DNA from: an uncultured Tessaracoccus sp.
GTDB taxonomy: Bacteria; Actinomycetota; Actinomycetes; Propionibacteriales; Propionibacteriaceae
NCBI RefSeq assembly: GCF_943914565.1
Contig: NZ_CALUCN010000011.1
Span: forward strand, 23,638 to 87,637
Direction: 5' to 3'
DNA length: 64,000 nucleotides
Positions 7,601 to 15,045 of this stretch are shown here, piece by piece; position 1 is the stretch's first letter, and each line of letters opens with the position of its first letter. Made by a program: the position numbers and the translations under genes. The notes below the pieces were generated by a model. That model saw only the letters and a program-made list of their open reading frames with translations, was not told where the DNA came from and did not search any database.

Positions 7601-8816
7601 CGCCGTCGGAGCCCTTGCTCACGACGCCCATGCCGTTGCCGTCCTTGCGCTCGCTGCCGTCGGAGGGGGAGTTCTCGACGGTGGTTCCCTCGTCGCCCGG
7701 ATCGCGGACCACCATCGTGGTGGAGCCGCCACCGTCGAGGTTCATCGCTTCGGTGGCGCCGAGTTCGGCCATGAGCCGGCCCAGCTCCGGCAGCGACATG
7801 CCGCGGCTGTGCGCCTGTCGGCCGTCGACGGTGACGAGGAGCATCGTGCGGCCGCCGTCGGCGAAGCCGATCGCCGTGCGGGGGTGGAGGTTGTCGCGGA
7901 ACGCGTCCGTGGAGCCGTCGGTCACCTCGAGCGGGTTGCCGTCCTTCACGAGCGTGGCCCAGTTGCCGCCGATCGCGAACGCGATGCGGTCGACGTCGTC
8001 GGTGATCCCGATCGCCACGTCGACGGAGTTGCCGACTGCGAGGTGCGAGAGCTTGGCCACGCCGTCGGCGCCGCGCGCGAGCAGCACCTGCTCGCCCTCG
8101 GGGATGTCGACGCCGTCGCGGGAAAGTTCCTCGCCGACGGCGACGACCTTGCCGTCGCGGACGCGGACGGCCTTGTGGGTGGCGTCGTCGCGCAGCGGGC
8201 GGGTGAGGGTGTAGCTGCCCCAGCGGTGGTCGTAGACACCGACGCGGCCCGGCCGGAGCTCGGTCATGTTGAGCCCGGCGAGTGCGACCGGTTCCTTGCC
8301 CTCGACGGTGGCTGTGCCCTGCAGGAGGAGCTTGGTGATGGCGCCGAGGCCGTCCGTGTCGACGACGGCTGCGTCGCGGTGGTCCTCGTTGGGGCTCTTC
8401 ACCGGCTCGCCCAGCTCGATGCCGCCGCCGGCGACGCCGCCGGAGTTGTTGATGTCGAAGAAGTCGCCGTTCACCGCGGCGTCGACGTCGCCCTGCTTCG
8501 CGAGCTCGGAGATGGTGTCGACGCCGGTGACCGAGCCGCCGTCCAGGTAGCGCACGTCGGTGCGTGAGAGGTCGACGGTGAGGAGGTTGATGACGTTGCG
8601 GCCCTGGTCGTCGAGTCGCTCCCAGGTTGAGTGCCGGATGCCGTCGCCCACCTCGCGGGTCTCGGAGGAGAGGATGATGGCGCGCCCACCGTCGGTGGGG
8701 CCGGGGAGGTCGGCGCGCGCGGGGGCGCTGACGGGGACGAGGAGGAGCGCGGCGAGCAACACGGCGACGAGCAGACGCGCTCGGTGCCGGGCCGCGGACA
8801 CGTCGTGCGTGGACAC
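4614..8816 (-). CDS. Secreted phosphodiester glycosidase / metallophosphatase multidomain protein
   Basis: About 1,400 residues. A signal peptide (LLVAVLLAALLLVPVSAPARA) is followed by a phosphodiester glycosidase (NAGPA/DUF2233) domain to about residue 400, marked by AAVNGDFFDINN and AMNLDGGGSTTMV; a Big_2-like Ig domain near 445-485 (WASSDEKVLTVDDEGHVTAV); a carbohydrate-binding-like middle; a calcineurin-type metallophosphatase at about 770-960 (IAVMSDAQF, ILGDFTDEAADED, GNHE); and three roughly 88-residue C-terminal repeats starting NxWG. NAGPA-family enzymes remove N-acetylglucosamine from phosphodiesters, so a cell-wall glycopolymer substrate is plausible but inferred. The GTG at 8816 is chosen over the ATG at 8831 because AAGGGA lies six bases before it. 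It convergently faces rplI. The same C-terminal repeat occurs in the 5'-nucleotidase at 35433. Confidence 0.85.
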   Translation of the reverse strand: MSTHDVSAARHRARLLVAVLLAALLLVPVSAPARADLPGPTDGGRAIILSSETREVGDGIRHSTWERLDDQGRNVINLLTVDLSRTDVRYLDGGSVTGVDTISELAKQGDVDAAVNGDFFDINNSGGVAGGGIELGEPVKSPNEDHRDAAVVDTDGLGAITKLLLQGTATVEGKEPVALAGLNMTELRPGRVGVYDHRWGSYTLTRPLRDDATHKAVRVRDGKVVAVGEELSRDGVDIPEGEQVLLARGADGVAKLSHLAVGNSVDVAIGITDDVDRIAFAIGGNWATLVKDGNPLEVTDGSTDAFRDNLHPRTAIGFADGGRTMLLVTVDGRQAHSRGMSLPELGRLMAELGATEAMNLDGGGSTTMVVRDPGDEGTTVENSPSDGSERKDGNGMGVVSKGSDGVLAGVNLSLAGVATNAERIFPGAHRTVVAKGHDRGGRPVDADLTWASSDEKVLTVDDEGHVTAVAPGRADVVVTSGGVVGKLRLHVLGKLQYLTVDPTVIQLAGAGETRPVTLTGHDAQGYSAPVAPEDVAVEGADGLALKPATASTWAASATVEKAGGLATFTALGKQVQMSWLVGQETVLVSDMSEPIDQFTVNGARSTQSIERRPGEGRDGGDAVAFTVDFSQSTATRTANLRPIPDSHARRAINGTPVQLRVWLKADGEFTPMVYGVVDNDAGEMPVVYVPRIKKTTDWQQVTIKVPQGHTGPFHWTNVAFYETGADQKYKTTVLIDSVEMVVAPDAEAPEFVQRRDRAAIADAGATDDAPTRIAVMSDAQFVGRNPDSALVAGARRSLKEIVAAKPDAVYILGDFTDEAADEDFQLARRIIDEELVPSGIPWTYVPGNHEIMGAPIANFVRHFGPAQTLKNYGSTRVITLDSSPYGIRHDFAQVQMLRRELDRAATDRTVSGVVVMFHHPTRDFMPDGGSGLKDPFEAALVEDWLARFHRDSGKQIALVGAGVGAFHARQQDNVLHVTNGNSGKAATSSTDWGGFRGWTMLGIHPAGGPRVTDWMDVETRPWVDEGTLTIEAPAAVRRDEVVEVDAGFSQEGVRIPVRWPVSATWGGDGVHVGTNAMAAPEGSVASFNPETRMLTFLDGAGDEVTLTLRVADQTTSHTFRLAPKPAECTVVAHAAPRKTLHAATNVWGRADGCAGRPVEVQRRDGEGWATVGSATVGADGRFVVALDAPTRRLGTHTLRAVVGEQVSNEVTLTRVAASSSRAADRTGIGWAANAWGTTSGWATVITQVLVPGKGWQDSQRRATDGGFWAVPLTYGRTTPGTYRWRVVVRHAHGETEVLPAFTQQRVGPTIATAGRAPVGRTANAWGRVAGEPGARVWTEVQLPDGRWSRSQVGRTRPDGGYTLELTYGKHVVGTQRWRVAVQSRHLGVIRTLPRVFHRTA

Positions 8817-8911
8817 GGGGCTTCCCTTCATGAGGATGGTTGGCAGCCCGAAGCGTAGGGAGCGATGGTGAACGTGCCTCCCGCCTCGAATGACAAGGAG
8901 GTGAACGAATC

Positions 8912-9016
8912 ATGATCGGGTGCACTGGAGACACCGTTCGCGGACACATCCACTCAGGCATTGTGCGTTGTGGTGGTGGTCTGTCATTCTGTTTTGCAAT
9001 GCGGGCGGATGCGTGA
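8912..9016 (+). CDS. Possible 34-residue ORF with a perfect Shine-Dalgarno
   Basis: AAGGAGGTGA (8895-8904), fully complementary to the 16S anti-Shine-Dalgarno, lies seven bases before an ATG that opens a 34-codon frame (MIGCTGDTVRGHIHSG...) ending at TGA 9014-9016, 44 bp before the Rhs-like gene. The peptide has no recognisable family. It could be a leader peptide, the remnant of a gene displaced by the island, or chance. Only the quality of the ribosome-binding site supports it. Confidence 0.25.
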   Translation: MIGCTGDTVRGHIHSGIVRCGGGLSFCFAMRADA

Positions 9017-9060
9017 GTCGCCGCAGGCCTTGTTGGTGCGTGGGTGCATGGAGGTTTGTG

Positions 9061-9916
9061 GTGTTGGTTCGTCGTGTTGTGTGGCTGGTTGTTTCGTTGG
9101 CGTTGGTGTTGGGGTTGGGGGTGGTTGGTCCTGCGGGTGCGGCGCCGGGTGATGGTGGGGGTTCTGCTGGGTCGGGGGTGGCGTTTGTGGGGTTGGTGCG
9201 GCCTGATTGGGTGTCGGCGTCGGTGACGGCGCGGGCGGTGGGGGCTCGTGTGGAGGTGTTGTCGGAGCGGTCGGAGACTGTTCGGGTGTTTGTGTTGCCT
9301 GATGGTGGTGTGGAGGAAGAGGTTGCTGCTGGGCCGGTTCGGTTCCGGGATGCGTCGGCTGTTGATGGGTGGCGTGAGATCGACACGACGTTGGGGCTGG
9401 TGGATGGTGTGGTGGTGCCGGTGTCGTTGCCGGTGGATGTGCGGGTTTCTGGTGGGGGTTCGGGGTCGGAGTTGGTGGTGTTCGATGCTGATGGTGCGGG
9501 TGAGGTGGGGGTTGCGTTGATGGGCGCGCTCAAAGTTGCCTCCTTCGTTCCCGGAGTTGTGGGTGCCGCGAGCAATATTGCGCTTGCTGGCTACTATGCG
9601 TCTAGAAGGACGTTGGGGGGAAGCTGCGGGTCACGCTTTGGGGGCGGCGGCCTTCGGCGTCACTCGATACACGTCAGTCGTTGGAAAGTTCATGGCCAAG
9701 TCCAGGCAGTTTGGCTAGGGTTCGAAGCTCTTCGGGCGGCACAAGAAGGGCTTGTTCAACCGAAACGATCGGATTAGGATCAGGTGGGGATGGAAAGGTA
9801 GTGCCAAGAGTGGGCGGAACATGTTTGGGATCAAGATCGGAAAAGCGAGCAAATTCCGTGGGCGAAACGGGATGCAGAGGTTACGTCACTACTACATGAT
9901 CAAGGGGCCGAGGTGA
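9061..9916 (+). pseudogene. Decayed Rhs/wall-associated polymorphic toxin gene
   Basis: The GTG at 9061 (GGAGG at 9049-9053) opens a signal peptide (WLVVSLALVLGLGVVGPAGA) and then the N-terminal segment typical of actinobacterial RHS-repeat proteins (LPDGGVEEEVAAGPVRFRD, WREIDTTL). Near 9525 the sequence jumps to an ALKVASFVPGVVGAASNIAL region usual just before the toxin tip, so the RHS repeat body is missing. The frame shifts near 9606 (continuing HALGAAAFGVTRYTSVVGKF), meets TAG at 9716-9718, and the same frame then reads a tip-like GLFNRNDRIRIRWGWKGS...SGRNMFGIKIG up to TGA 9914-9916. The island part before 9525 is strongly G/T-rich on this strand; the tip has ordinary composition. The product is not expected to be functional. 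Confidence 0.7.
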
Positions 9917-10368
9917 CAGATGCACCTACGTCGATAAGCGCGTGGCTGCGGAATTCATGGAACGCAGCGATCCTCTCAGGCCCGCTGGCCGAAGTGCCAC
10001 TCGAAGTCGAGGGCTCCGCGCTGCTCGCGCATATCTCACATCAAATCTGGCCGTCAGATCAGTTGGAAATAGTGGTGCAAATGCACTGGGATTTTCCGGG
10101 GCGAGAGATCTCTGTGAGATATGAGTCATTCCCGGAGGCGGGTGGGGATCTTGACGAGTTGAGCGACCCGGAACAGGAAGCGCTCTTCAAATCTATCCGG
10201 CAGCACGGCGTTGAGTTGGGGCTGGCAGGTGGGCACATCTATGAGTTGTCGACCTTGGATCATGGTCTGACCGTGAACTTCTTCGCTCCACTTTGGTCAG
10301 CGCTGGGGCGCAGTCGACACGAACGTGTGTTTGCCCCTTCCTACCCATCCGATGCGGGTGGCGGTTGA
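9913..10368 (+). CDS. Putative immunity protein for the adjacent toxin remnant
   Basis: The GTG at 9913 overlaps the terminal TGA of the decayed toxin frame (GTGA), the coupling expected for a toxin-immunity pair. The 151-residue product is soluble, mildly acidic and intact, with no signal peptide (NSWNAAILSGPLAEVPLEVE, IVVQMHWDFPGREISVRYES, GGDLDELSDPEQEALFKSIR). I do not recognise its family. Immunity function is inferred from position alone. A retained immunity gene next to a dead toxin is a known pattern for polymorphic toxin cassettes, since the immunity gene can still protect against relatives. The ISL3 element begins 40 bp downstream. Confidence 0.55.
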   Translation: MTDAPTSISAWLRNSWNAAILSGPLAEVPLEVEGSALLAHISHQIWPSDQLEIVVQMHWDFPGREISVRYESFPEAGGDLDELSDPEQEALFKSIRQHGVELGLAGGHIYELSTLDHGLTVNFFAPLWSALGRSRHERVFAPSYPSDAGGG

Positions 10369-10408
10369 CGAGAGTTGTCTGAATCGCCTGCAAAGGATCG
10401 GCATTGAA

Positions 10409-11829
10409 TTTGGTGGCTCATCGCAGTTGGGGGTGTAGGTGGGGTCTGAATCCTCCGGTGTCGTAGAGGGCGTGGGTGATGTTGTTGGTGAGGTTGCGGA
10501 AGCTGAGGGCGGTGCCGCGAAGGTGTTCGAGGCGGCCGTTGATGGCTTCGCTGGGGCCGTTGGAGCAGTAGGCCAGGACGTCGGTGGCGCGGTGGTGGAG
10601 GGTGCGTCCGAGGCGTTTGATCTCGATCAGCGTGGCCGGGACGCCGCTGTCGAGGCAGGTGATGACTTGTTGGAGGAGCTGTTTGCCGGCTGCTCGTTTC
10701 GGGCAGCGGTAGGCGGCGACGATCTTTTTGTAGACCGCCCAGGTCACGTCGACCTCGACGTGTTCGTCGCGGGCGAGGATGTCGGTGAGGGTTCGGGATT
10801 GTCGGTCGGTGAGGAAGCTGGCGCCCGTGTGGAGGCTTCTTCGGATCCGGTAGAGCGGGTCCAGGCGTCGACCGCGGTGCCCGGTGGTTTCGCGTTGAAC
10901 ACGCTGTCTGGTCTGGTCAAGCGCATCACCGGCGAGCGCGACGACGTGGAACGGGTCCATCACCGCGGTCGCGGCCGGCAGCGCTTCGCAGGCGGCGGTC
11001 TTGAACCCGGGGAAGCCTTCCAGCGCGACGGTCTCGGTCCCTGCTCTGAACGCCTCGCTCTGCGCGTCGAACCAGGTCTTGAACACCTGTTTCGAGCGTC
11101 CCGGGACCATGTCCAGCAGGCGTGCCGGGCCGCATCCGGAGCGCACCGGGGTCACATCGGTGATCACGGTCACGAACCGGGACCCCCGGCTGGTGTGCCG
11201 TCAACAGTGCTCGTCGACACCGGTGATGCGCACGTGGTCGCACGGCCAGGATCATCGATCAGGAGCTGCCGGCCCGCGGCGAGCACGGCGTCGTTCGCGG
11301 TCGCCCAGGCCACGCCGAGCGCTTGGGCGACGCGGGTGATGCTCATCCGGTCGAAGACGACGGCCTTCAACGCCCACAACACAGCGTGGCGACTCAGCTT
11401 GGCTCGCGGGCCCGCCAGCCGGGAAGTGTCCTGCCGCCACACCCTGCCACACGCCGCACACCGGTACCGCCGGATCCGCACCCACAAGCCCGTCGGCCGC
11501 CATCCCAGCGGCAGATGCGCCAGCTTCCGCAGCACCGTGTCTCTGGCCCGCCCCTCGCAGCCACACGACCGGCACCACGGATCGGCCTGCGCCAACCGGC
11601 ACGACAACACCGCCCGATCCCGGCCCACATGCTGGCCAGTGACGACCAGGCCGAGCGAATCAAGCAGACAGAACCGTTCAAGATCCGGGCGAGAGAACCG
11701 AAGCTGGCACACGTCGAGGTCTTTCGATCAGGCGGCAGTAGCAACCCCCATCATCGAAAGGCCTCGACCCCACCACCAACCAACACGCCGACCACCCACC
11801 CACACCCTCAACTGCGAAGAGCCGCCAAA
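10409..11829. mobile_element. ISL3-family insertion sequence, degraded
   Basis: The ends form imperfect inverted repeats of about 34 bp: TTTGGTGGCTCATCGCAGTT at the left (from 10409) and, read inward from 11829, TTTGGCGGCTCTTCGCAGTT, both continuing into a GGGTGTRGGTGGG-like segment. The ~1.42-kb length and a minus-strand transposase of ISL3 type agree with the family. No 8-bp target duplication is visible, so one flank has probably been rearranged. Confidence 0.75.
10418..11712 (-). pseudogene. ISL3-family transposase, frameshifted
   Basis: The 5' part (11712 to about 11236) encodes the zinc-ribbon N-terminus (CRSCG, YRCAACGRVW) and helix-turn-helix of ISL3 transposases as far as LIDDPGR. 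The frame is then lost: DHVRITGVDEH, carrying the first catalytic Asp, is in another frame, followed by an in-frame TGA where a Trp codon is expected. The original reading resumes at RFVTVITDVTPVR and runs to the stop at 10418, including QVFKTW, AVMDPFHVVALAGDALD and SNGPSEAINGRLEHLRG. At least one single-base deletion near 11236 and one nonsense or indel near 11200 are needed. No active enzyme is expected. Confidence 0.85.
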
Positions 11830-12100
11830 AGCCCCGCTCGAATGGCTGCAAAGTGGCGAGCCCGAACGCGAAGAACGGCTCGAAGGGCCGCTCGGCGTGT
11901 GGAAATTGGGATCACGGAATTTGGCGTCGGTGCATGGGCATATCCATACCTACAAGAACACCGGAGGCATCGATGATACGTGCCATTGTGTGGGTCACAA
12001 TCAACCTAGTGTTCTGACAGGAACTGCGCGATCCTGAGTTTGCGTCGGGGAGTTGGGACGAAGGGGGAGAGATCCTGGCGGACCAAGGGAGGACGGTGGC
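11830..12100. other. Intergenic remainder between ISL3 element and small membrane gene
   Basis: No gene can be supported here. A plus-strand frame from about 11840 to the stop at 12035-12037 (EWLQSGEPEREERLEGPLGV, ...HIHTYKNTGGIDD) reads like coding sequence but has no start of its own and no family I recognise; it may be a scrap of another toxin or immunity gene. AAGGGAGG at 12085-12092 belongs to the next gene. Confidence 0.4.
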
Positions 12101-12373
12101 GTGGAGTTTGCTCTCGATAGTGTGCGATTGGCGTTGCTGTGGGTCGCGCCGTTGGGGCTGCTGATTGTGCTCGTCATGCGATGGTCGCTGATAGCGGCGG
12201 CGCCTCTGATTGTTGTGCTGGCTGGCGAGTTCGGCGCCCTCGCGGCAGTGGCCTTGCGCAAGCTTCGAGTTCGATTTTCCGGTGCTTCATCTGGGATCGG
12301 GCTTGTGGATGATGCATGGGCGCTCCTGTTCACCTTGAGTATCGTCGCTTACGTGCTGTCTGGTTGGTTGTGA
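12101..12373 (+). CDS. Small membrane protein of unknown function
   Basis: The GTG at 12101 follows AAGGGAGG by eight bases. The 90-residue product has about three hydrophobic segments (LALLWVAPLGLLIVLVM, LIAAAPLIVVLAGEFGAL, ALLFTLSIVAYVL) joined by basic loops (RKLRVRF). It lies alone in the island between IS remnants. Small membrane proteins in such places are sometimes immunity proteins for pore-forming or Rhs toxins, but nothing in the sequence proves it. Its start could also be the upstream TTG at 12053, which adds a polar extension without a ribosome-binding site. Confidence 0.5.
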   Translation: MEFALDSVRLALLWVAPLGLLIVLVMRWSLIAAAPLIVVLAGEFGALAAVALRKLRVRFSGASSGIGLVDDAWALLFTLSIVAYVLSGWL

Positions 12374-12383
12374 TTGTTGGTTC

Positions 12384-12570
12384 TTCTCGATCGAGAGCGT
12401 AGTTGGGGGTCGAATCCGCCGGTTTCGAGAAGGCCGCGGGCGATGTAGCGGGTCAGGTTTCGGAAGCTCAAGGCGATGCCGCGGAGGCGTTTCAATCGGG
12501 CGTCGAAGACGTCGCTGGGCCCGCTGCTGGTGTCGGGACGAGTGAAGAACGCAAGGATGTCCATTGCGAC
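12384..12570 (-). pseudogene. C-terminal remnant of a second ISL3 transposase
   Basis: The minus strand reads MDILAFFTRPDTSSGPSDVF, then RLKRLRGIALSFRNLTRY and LLETGGFDPQL, clearly homologous to the end of the ISL3 transposase at 10418 (SNGPSEAINGRLEHLRG, RNLTNNITHALYDTGG). Only about 60 codons survive. Upstream the homology ends abruptly at an IS3-type fragment in opposite orientation. Confidence 0.75.
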
Positions 12571-12595
12571 GCTTGAGGGTGCGACCCGCGTGGCG

Positions 12596-12850
12596 GAGGC
12601 GGTGCAGCGGGCCACGGTGGCTGGGCCGGCGACCGTGTGTCTCGTGGTTGTTGTCGGCTGGGACTTCGCGCCGCTTGCTCTGAATCGGGTGTGGGTGGCC
12701 GACATCAGCTACGTGTCGATCTGGCCGGGGTGGGTCCCCGTCGCGTTCGTGGTCGATGACCGTGCCCGCCGGATCGCGGGCTGGCCAGCCGGTACCAGCA
12801 TGACGACCATCTTGTGCTCGGCGCTGGAGCAGGCGTCCTGCGCTGGCCGT
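12596..12850 (+). pseudogene. IS3-family transposase (rve integrase core) fragment
   Basis: The plus strand encodes WDFAPLALNRVWVADISYVS and WVPVAFVVDDRARRIAGW, the start of the IS3 OrfB integrase core including the first catalytic Asp (VADISYV) and the second (VVDDRA region), then TSMTTILCSALEQA. The glutamate-containing end and the N-terminal half are missing, and homology is lost after about 12835. A dead fragment abutting the DUF808 gene. Confidence 0.75.
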
Positions 12851-12877
12851 GCTTCGTGTAGCGACTCCGGAGCCCGA

Positions 12878-13828
12878 TCAGTCGACGTTCCCGGTCGTCC
12901 GCCGTCGTGCTGCCCCGACCAGGTGCACCACTGCGAGCACGAGCCCGCCGACGATGACGCCAGCGACCATGGACCAGCAGGTCTCCACGATCCACGCGGC
13001 CGCGCCGCCGGCCACGGGCAGGGCGCGCGCGACGGTCTCGGCGCACCAGTGCGCGAACTCGTATGGCGGCCGGAACCCGAGCTCGTGCAGGCCGACGAGC
13101 AGAATGTGCCCGCCCACCCAGAGCATCGCGAACGTGCCGACGACCGACAGCACCCGCAGCACCACGGGCATGGCCTGCACGAGGCCGGCACCGAGCTTCT
13201 GCGACACCCCGGAGCGGCGGTGCGTGAGCGCGAGCCCGACGTCGTCGAGCTTCACGATCACCGCCACCACGCCGTAGACCAGCGCCGTGATGAGGACCGC
13301 GACGATGACCAGCACCCCGGCGCGCATCCACAGCCCCTCGGCGGCGACCTCCTTGAGCGCGATCACCATGATCTCCGCCGACAAGATGAAATCGGTGCGG
13401 ATCGCGCTGCGGACCATCTGGTCCTCGTCCGCGGGCTCCCGCGTGGCGTCCGCCTCGGCCTCCTCGTGGTGGCCGCCGGTCACCCACTCCCAGACCTTCT
13501 CCGCGCCCTCGAACGCGAGGTACGTGCCACCCACCATGAGCAGCGGCGTGAGCAGCCACGGCACGAACTGGCTCAGCAGCAGCGCCAGCACGATGATGAT
13601 CGCCTTGTTGACGAGCGACCCCTTCGAGATCTTCCAGATCGCCGGCAGCTCGCGCGCCGGGCTGAAGCCCTGGACGTACTTCGGCGTCACGGCCGTGTCG
13701 TCGACGACGACCGCCGCCGCCTTCGCGCTGGCCCGCCCCGCGACGGTGCCGATGTCGTCGATCGACGCCGAGGCCGCCTTCGCGAGGGTTGCGATGTCGT
13801 CGAGGAGTGCCGCGAGTCCGCCTGCCAT
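12878..13828 (-). CDS. DUF808 family inner-membrane protein
   Basis: A 316-residue protein beginning MAGGLAALLDDIATLAKAAS, the hallmark opening of the DUF808 (YedI-like) family, followed by DDTAVTPKYVQGF and PARELPAIWKISKGSLVNK. Six or so hydrophobic segments (AIIIVLALLLSQFVPWLL, AGVLVIVAVLITALVYGV, VLRVLSVVGTFAMLWVGG, AGVIVGGLVLAVVHLVGA) mark an integral membrane protein. The family is widespread and its function is not established. The ATG at 13828 coincides with the conserved N-terminus. It is divergent from the flavin-dependent oxidoreductase gene and its 3' end borders the IS remnants. Confidence 0.9.
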   Translation of the reverse strand: MAGGLAALLDDIATLAKAASASIDDIGTVAGRASAKAAAVVVDDTAVTPKYVQGFSPARELPAIWKISKGSLVNKAIIIVLALLLSQFVPWLLTPLLMVGGTYLAFEGAEKVWEWVTGGHHEEAEADATREPADEDQMVRSAIRTDFILSAEIMVIALKEVAAEGLWMRAGVLVIVAVLITALVYGVVAVIVKLDDVGLALTHRRSGVSQKLGAGLVQAMPVVLRVLSVVGTFAMLWVGGHILLVGLHELGFRPPYEFAHWCAETVARALPVAGGAAAWIVETCWSMVAGVIVGGLVLAVVHLVGAARRRTTGNVD

Positions 13829-13909
13829 GGCCGTCCTGCCCTTTCGTTGGTTGCGCCAAGCGTACGGCCGCGGGGCGCGCAGGGCCGAACCGTCGTCGGC
13901 GGGCTTCGC

Positions 13910-13952
13910 TTGGGTGCCGACGCCGCACGACCTACAATGTTGAGGATTCAAC
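13910..13952 (+). promoter_or_regulatory. Promoter and palindromic operator of the LLM oxidoreductase
   Basis: TTGGGT (13910-13915), a 17-bp spacer and TACAAT (13933-13938) form the best sigma-70-type promoter seen in the window. Overlapping the expected transcription start is the palindrome GTTGA-GGAT-TCAAC (13939-13952), placed where a repressor would block initiation. No regulator gene is adjacent, so its ligand cannot be named. Confidence 0.6.
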
Positions 13953-13966
13953 GAAAGTGAGGCAGG

Positions 13967-14989
13967 ATGCAACGCTTCGGTTTCCTGAGCTTCGGCCACC
14001 ACGGCCCCGACGGGTCCGCGTTCGACGCGCGGGCCTCCCTGCTGAGCGCGATCGACCTTGCCGTCGGCGCCGACGAGCTGGGCGTCAACGGCGCCTACTT
14101 CCGGGTGCACCACTTCGCCCGGCAGAGCGCCTCGCCCATGCCGCTCCTCGCGGCGATCGCTGCCCGCACCACGCACATCGAAGTGGGCACCGGCGTGATC
14201 GACCTGCGCTACGAGAACCCGCTCCAGCTCGCGGAGGAGGCCGCCGCGCTCGACCTCATCGCCGACGGGCGGGTGGCGCTGGGCGTCAGCCGCGGCAGCC
14301 CGGAGCCCGCCCACCGCGGTTGGGAGGCCTTCGGCTACACCGGCTCCACCGACCCGCGCGGCGCGGACATCGCGCGGCAGAAGTTCCCCGTCTTCATGGA
14401 CGCGGTGCGCGGCGAGCCGATGGTGGACGGGGACCCGCAGCAGTTCCCCGGCGGCCAGCGGCTGCCGATCTACCCGCACTCGCGCGGGCTCGCTCGTCGA
14501 GTCTGGTGGGGTGCGGGCACCCGCGAGACCGCGGAGTGGGCAGCGGGCCAGGGCGTGAACCTCATGAGCTCGACGCTGCTCACCGAGGCCACCGGCGAGC
14601 GGTTCGGCGCGCTCCAGGCCGAGCAGATCCGCCGCTACCGGGCCGCGTGGGCCGAGGCCGGGCACGACTGGACGCCGCGGGTGAGCGTGAGCCGCTCGGT
14701 GTTCCCGCTCGTCACCGATCTCGACCGCCGCTACTTCGGCCTCGGCGACGAGCACGACCAGATCGGGGTCATCGACGGGTACCGATCGACGTTCGGCCGC
14801 ACGTACGCCGATGAGCCGGACCGCCTCGTCGAGCAACTTCGCGCCGACGAGGCCGTGATGGAGGCGGACACCGTGATGCTCACCGTCCCCAACCAGCTCG
14901 GCGCCGACTACAACCTCCACGTGCTCGAGGCCTTCGCCAAGCACGTCGCGCCCGAGCTCGGCTGGGTACCGGCGGGCGCCGCCGACTGA
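13967..14989 (+). CDS. LLM-class flavin-dependent oxidoreductase
   Basis: A 340-residue bacterial-luciferase-like monooxygenase. The TIM-barrel signatures are visible: HHFARQSASPMPLLAAIAAR early, IEVGTGVIDLRYENPLQLAE, and DLIADGRVALGVSRGSPEPA, where flavin-binding residues lie. Family members use FMNH2 or F420; which one applies is not decidable here. The ATG is preceded by GAGGCAGG and by a clear promoter with a palindromic operator. It stands alone, followed by a strong hairpin and the convergent ABC permease. Substrate unknown. Confidence 0.88.
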   Translation: MQRFGFLSFGHHGPDGSAFDARASLLSAIDLAVGADELGVNGAYFRVHHFARQSASPMPLLAAIAARTTHIEVGTGVIDLRYENPLQLAEEAAALDLIADGRVALGVSRGSPEPAHRGWEAFGYTGSTDPRGADIARQKFPVFMDAVRGEPMVDGDPQQFPGGQRLPIYPHSRGLARRVWWGAGTRETAEWAAGQGVNLMSSTLLTEATGERFGALQAEQIRRYRAAWAEAGHDWTPRVSVSRSVFPLVTDLDRRYFGLGDEHDQIGVIDGYRSTFGRTYADEPDRLVEQLRADEAVMEADTVMLTVPNQLGADYNLHVLEAFAKHVAPELGWVPAGAAD

Positions 14990-15000
14990 GACGCGCCCGC

Positions 15001-15036
15001 GGGGCCGGGCCCCCGTCGCGACGGCGGCCCGGCCCC
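15001..15036. terminator. Hairpin terminator between LLM gene and ABC permease
   Basis: GGGGCCGGGC (15001-15010) pairs with GCCCGGCCCC (15027-15036); an inner CCGTCGCGACGG is itself self-complementary. It lies between convergent genes and can act in both directions. Confidence 0.65.
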
Positions 15037-15045
15037 GGCACGCGG

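Noticed and set aside
10409..11829. Target-site duplication of the ISL3 element
   Set aside because: The eight bases outside each inverted repeat do not match for any reasonable choice of the element ends.
8900..12850. Prophage or integrative conjugative element
   Set aside because: There is no integrase, no phage structural gene, no tRNA border and no att-like repeat; IS remnants and a toxin locus explain the content.
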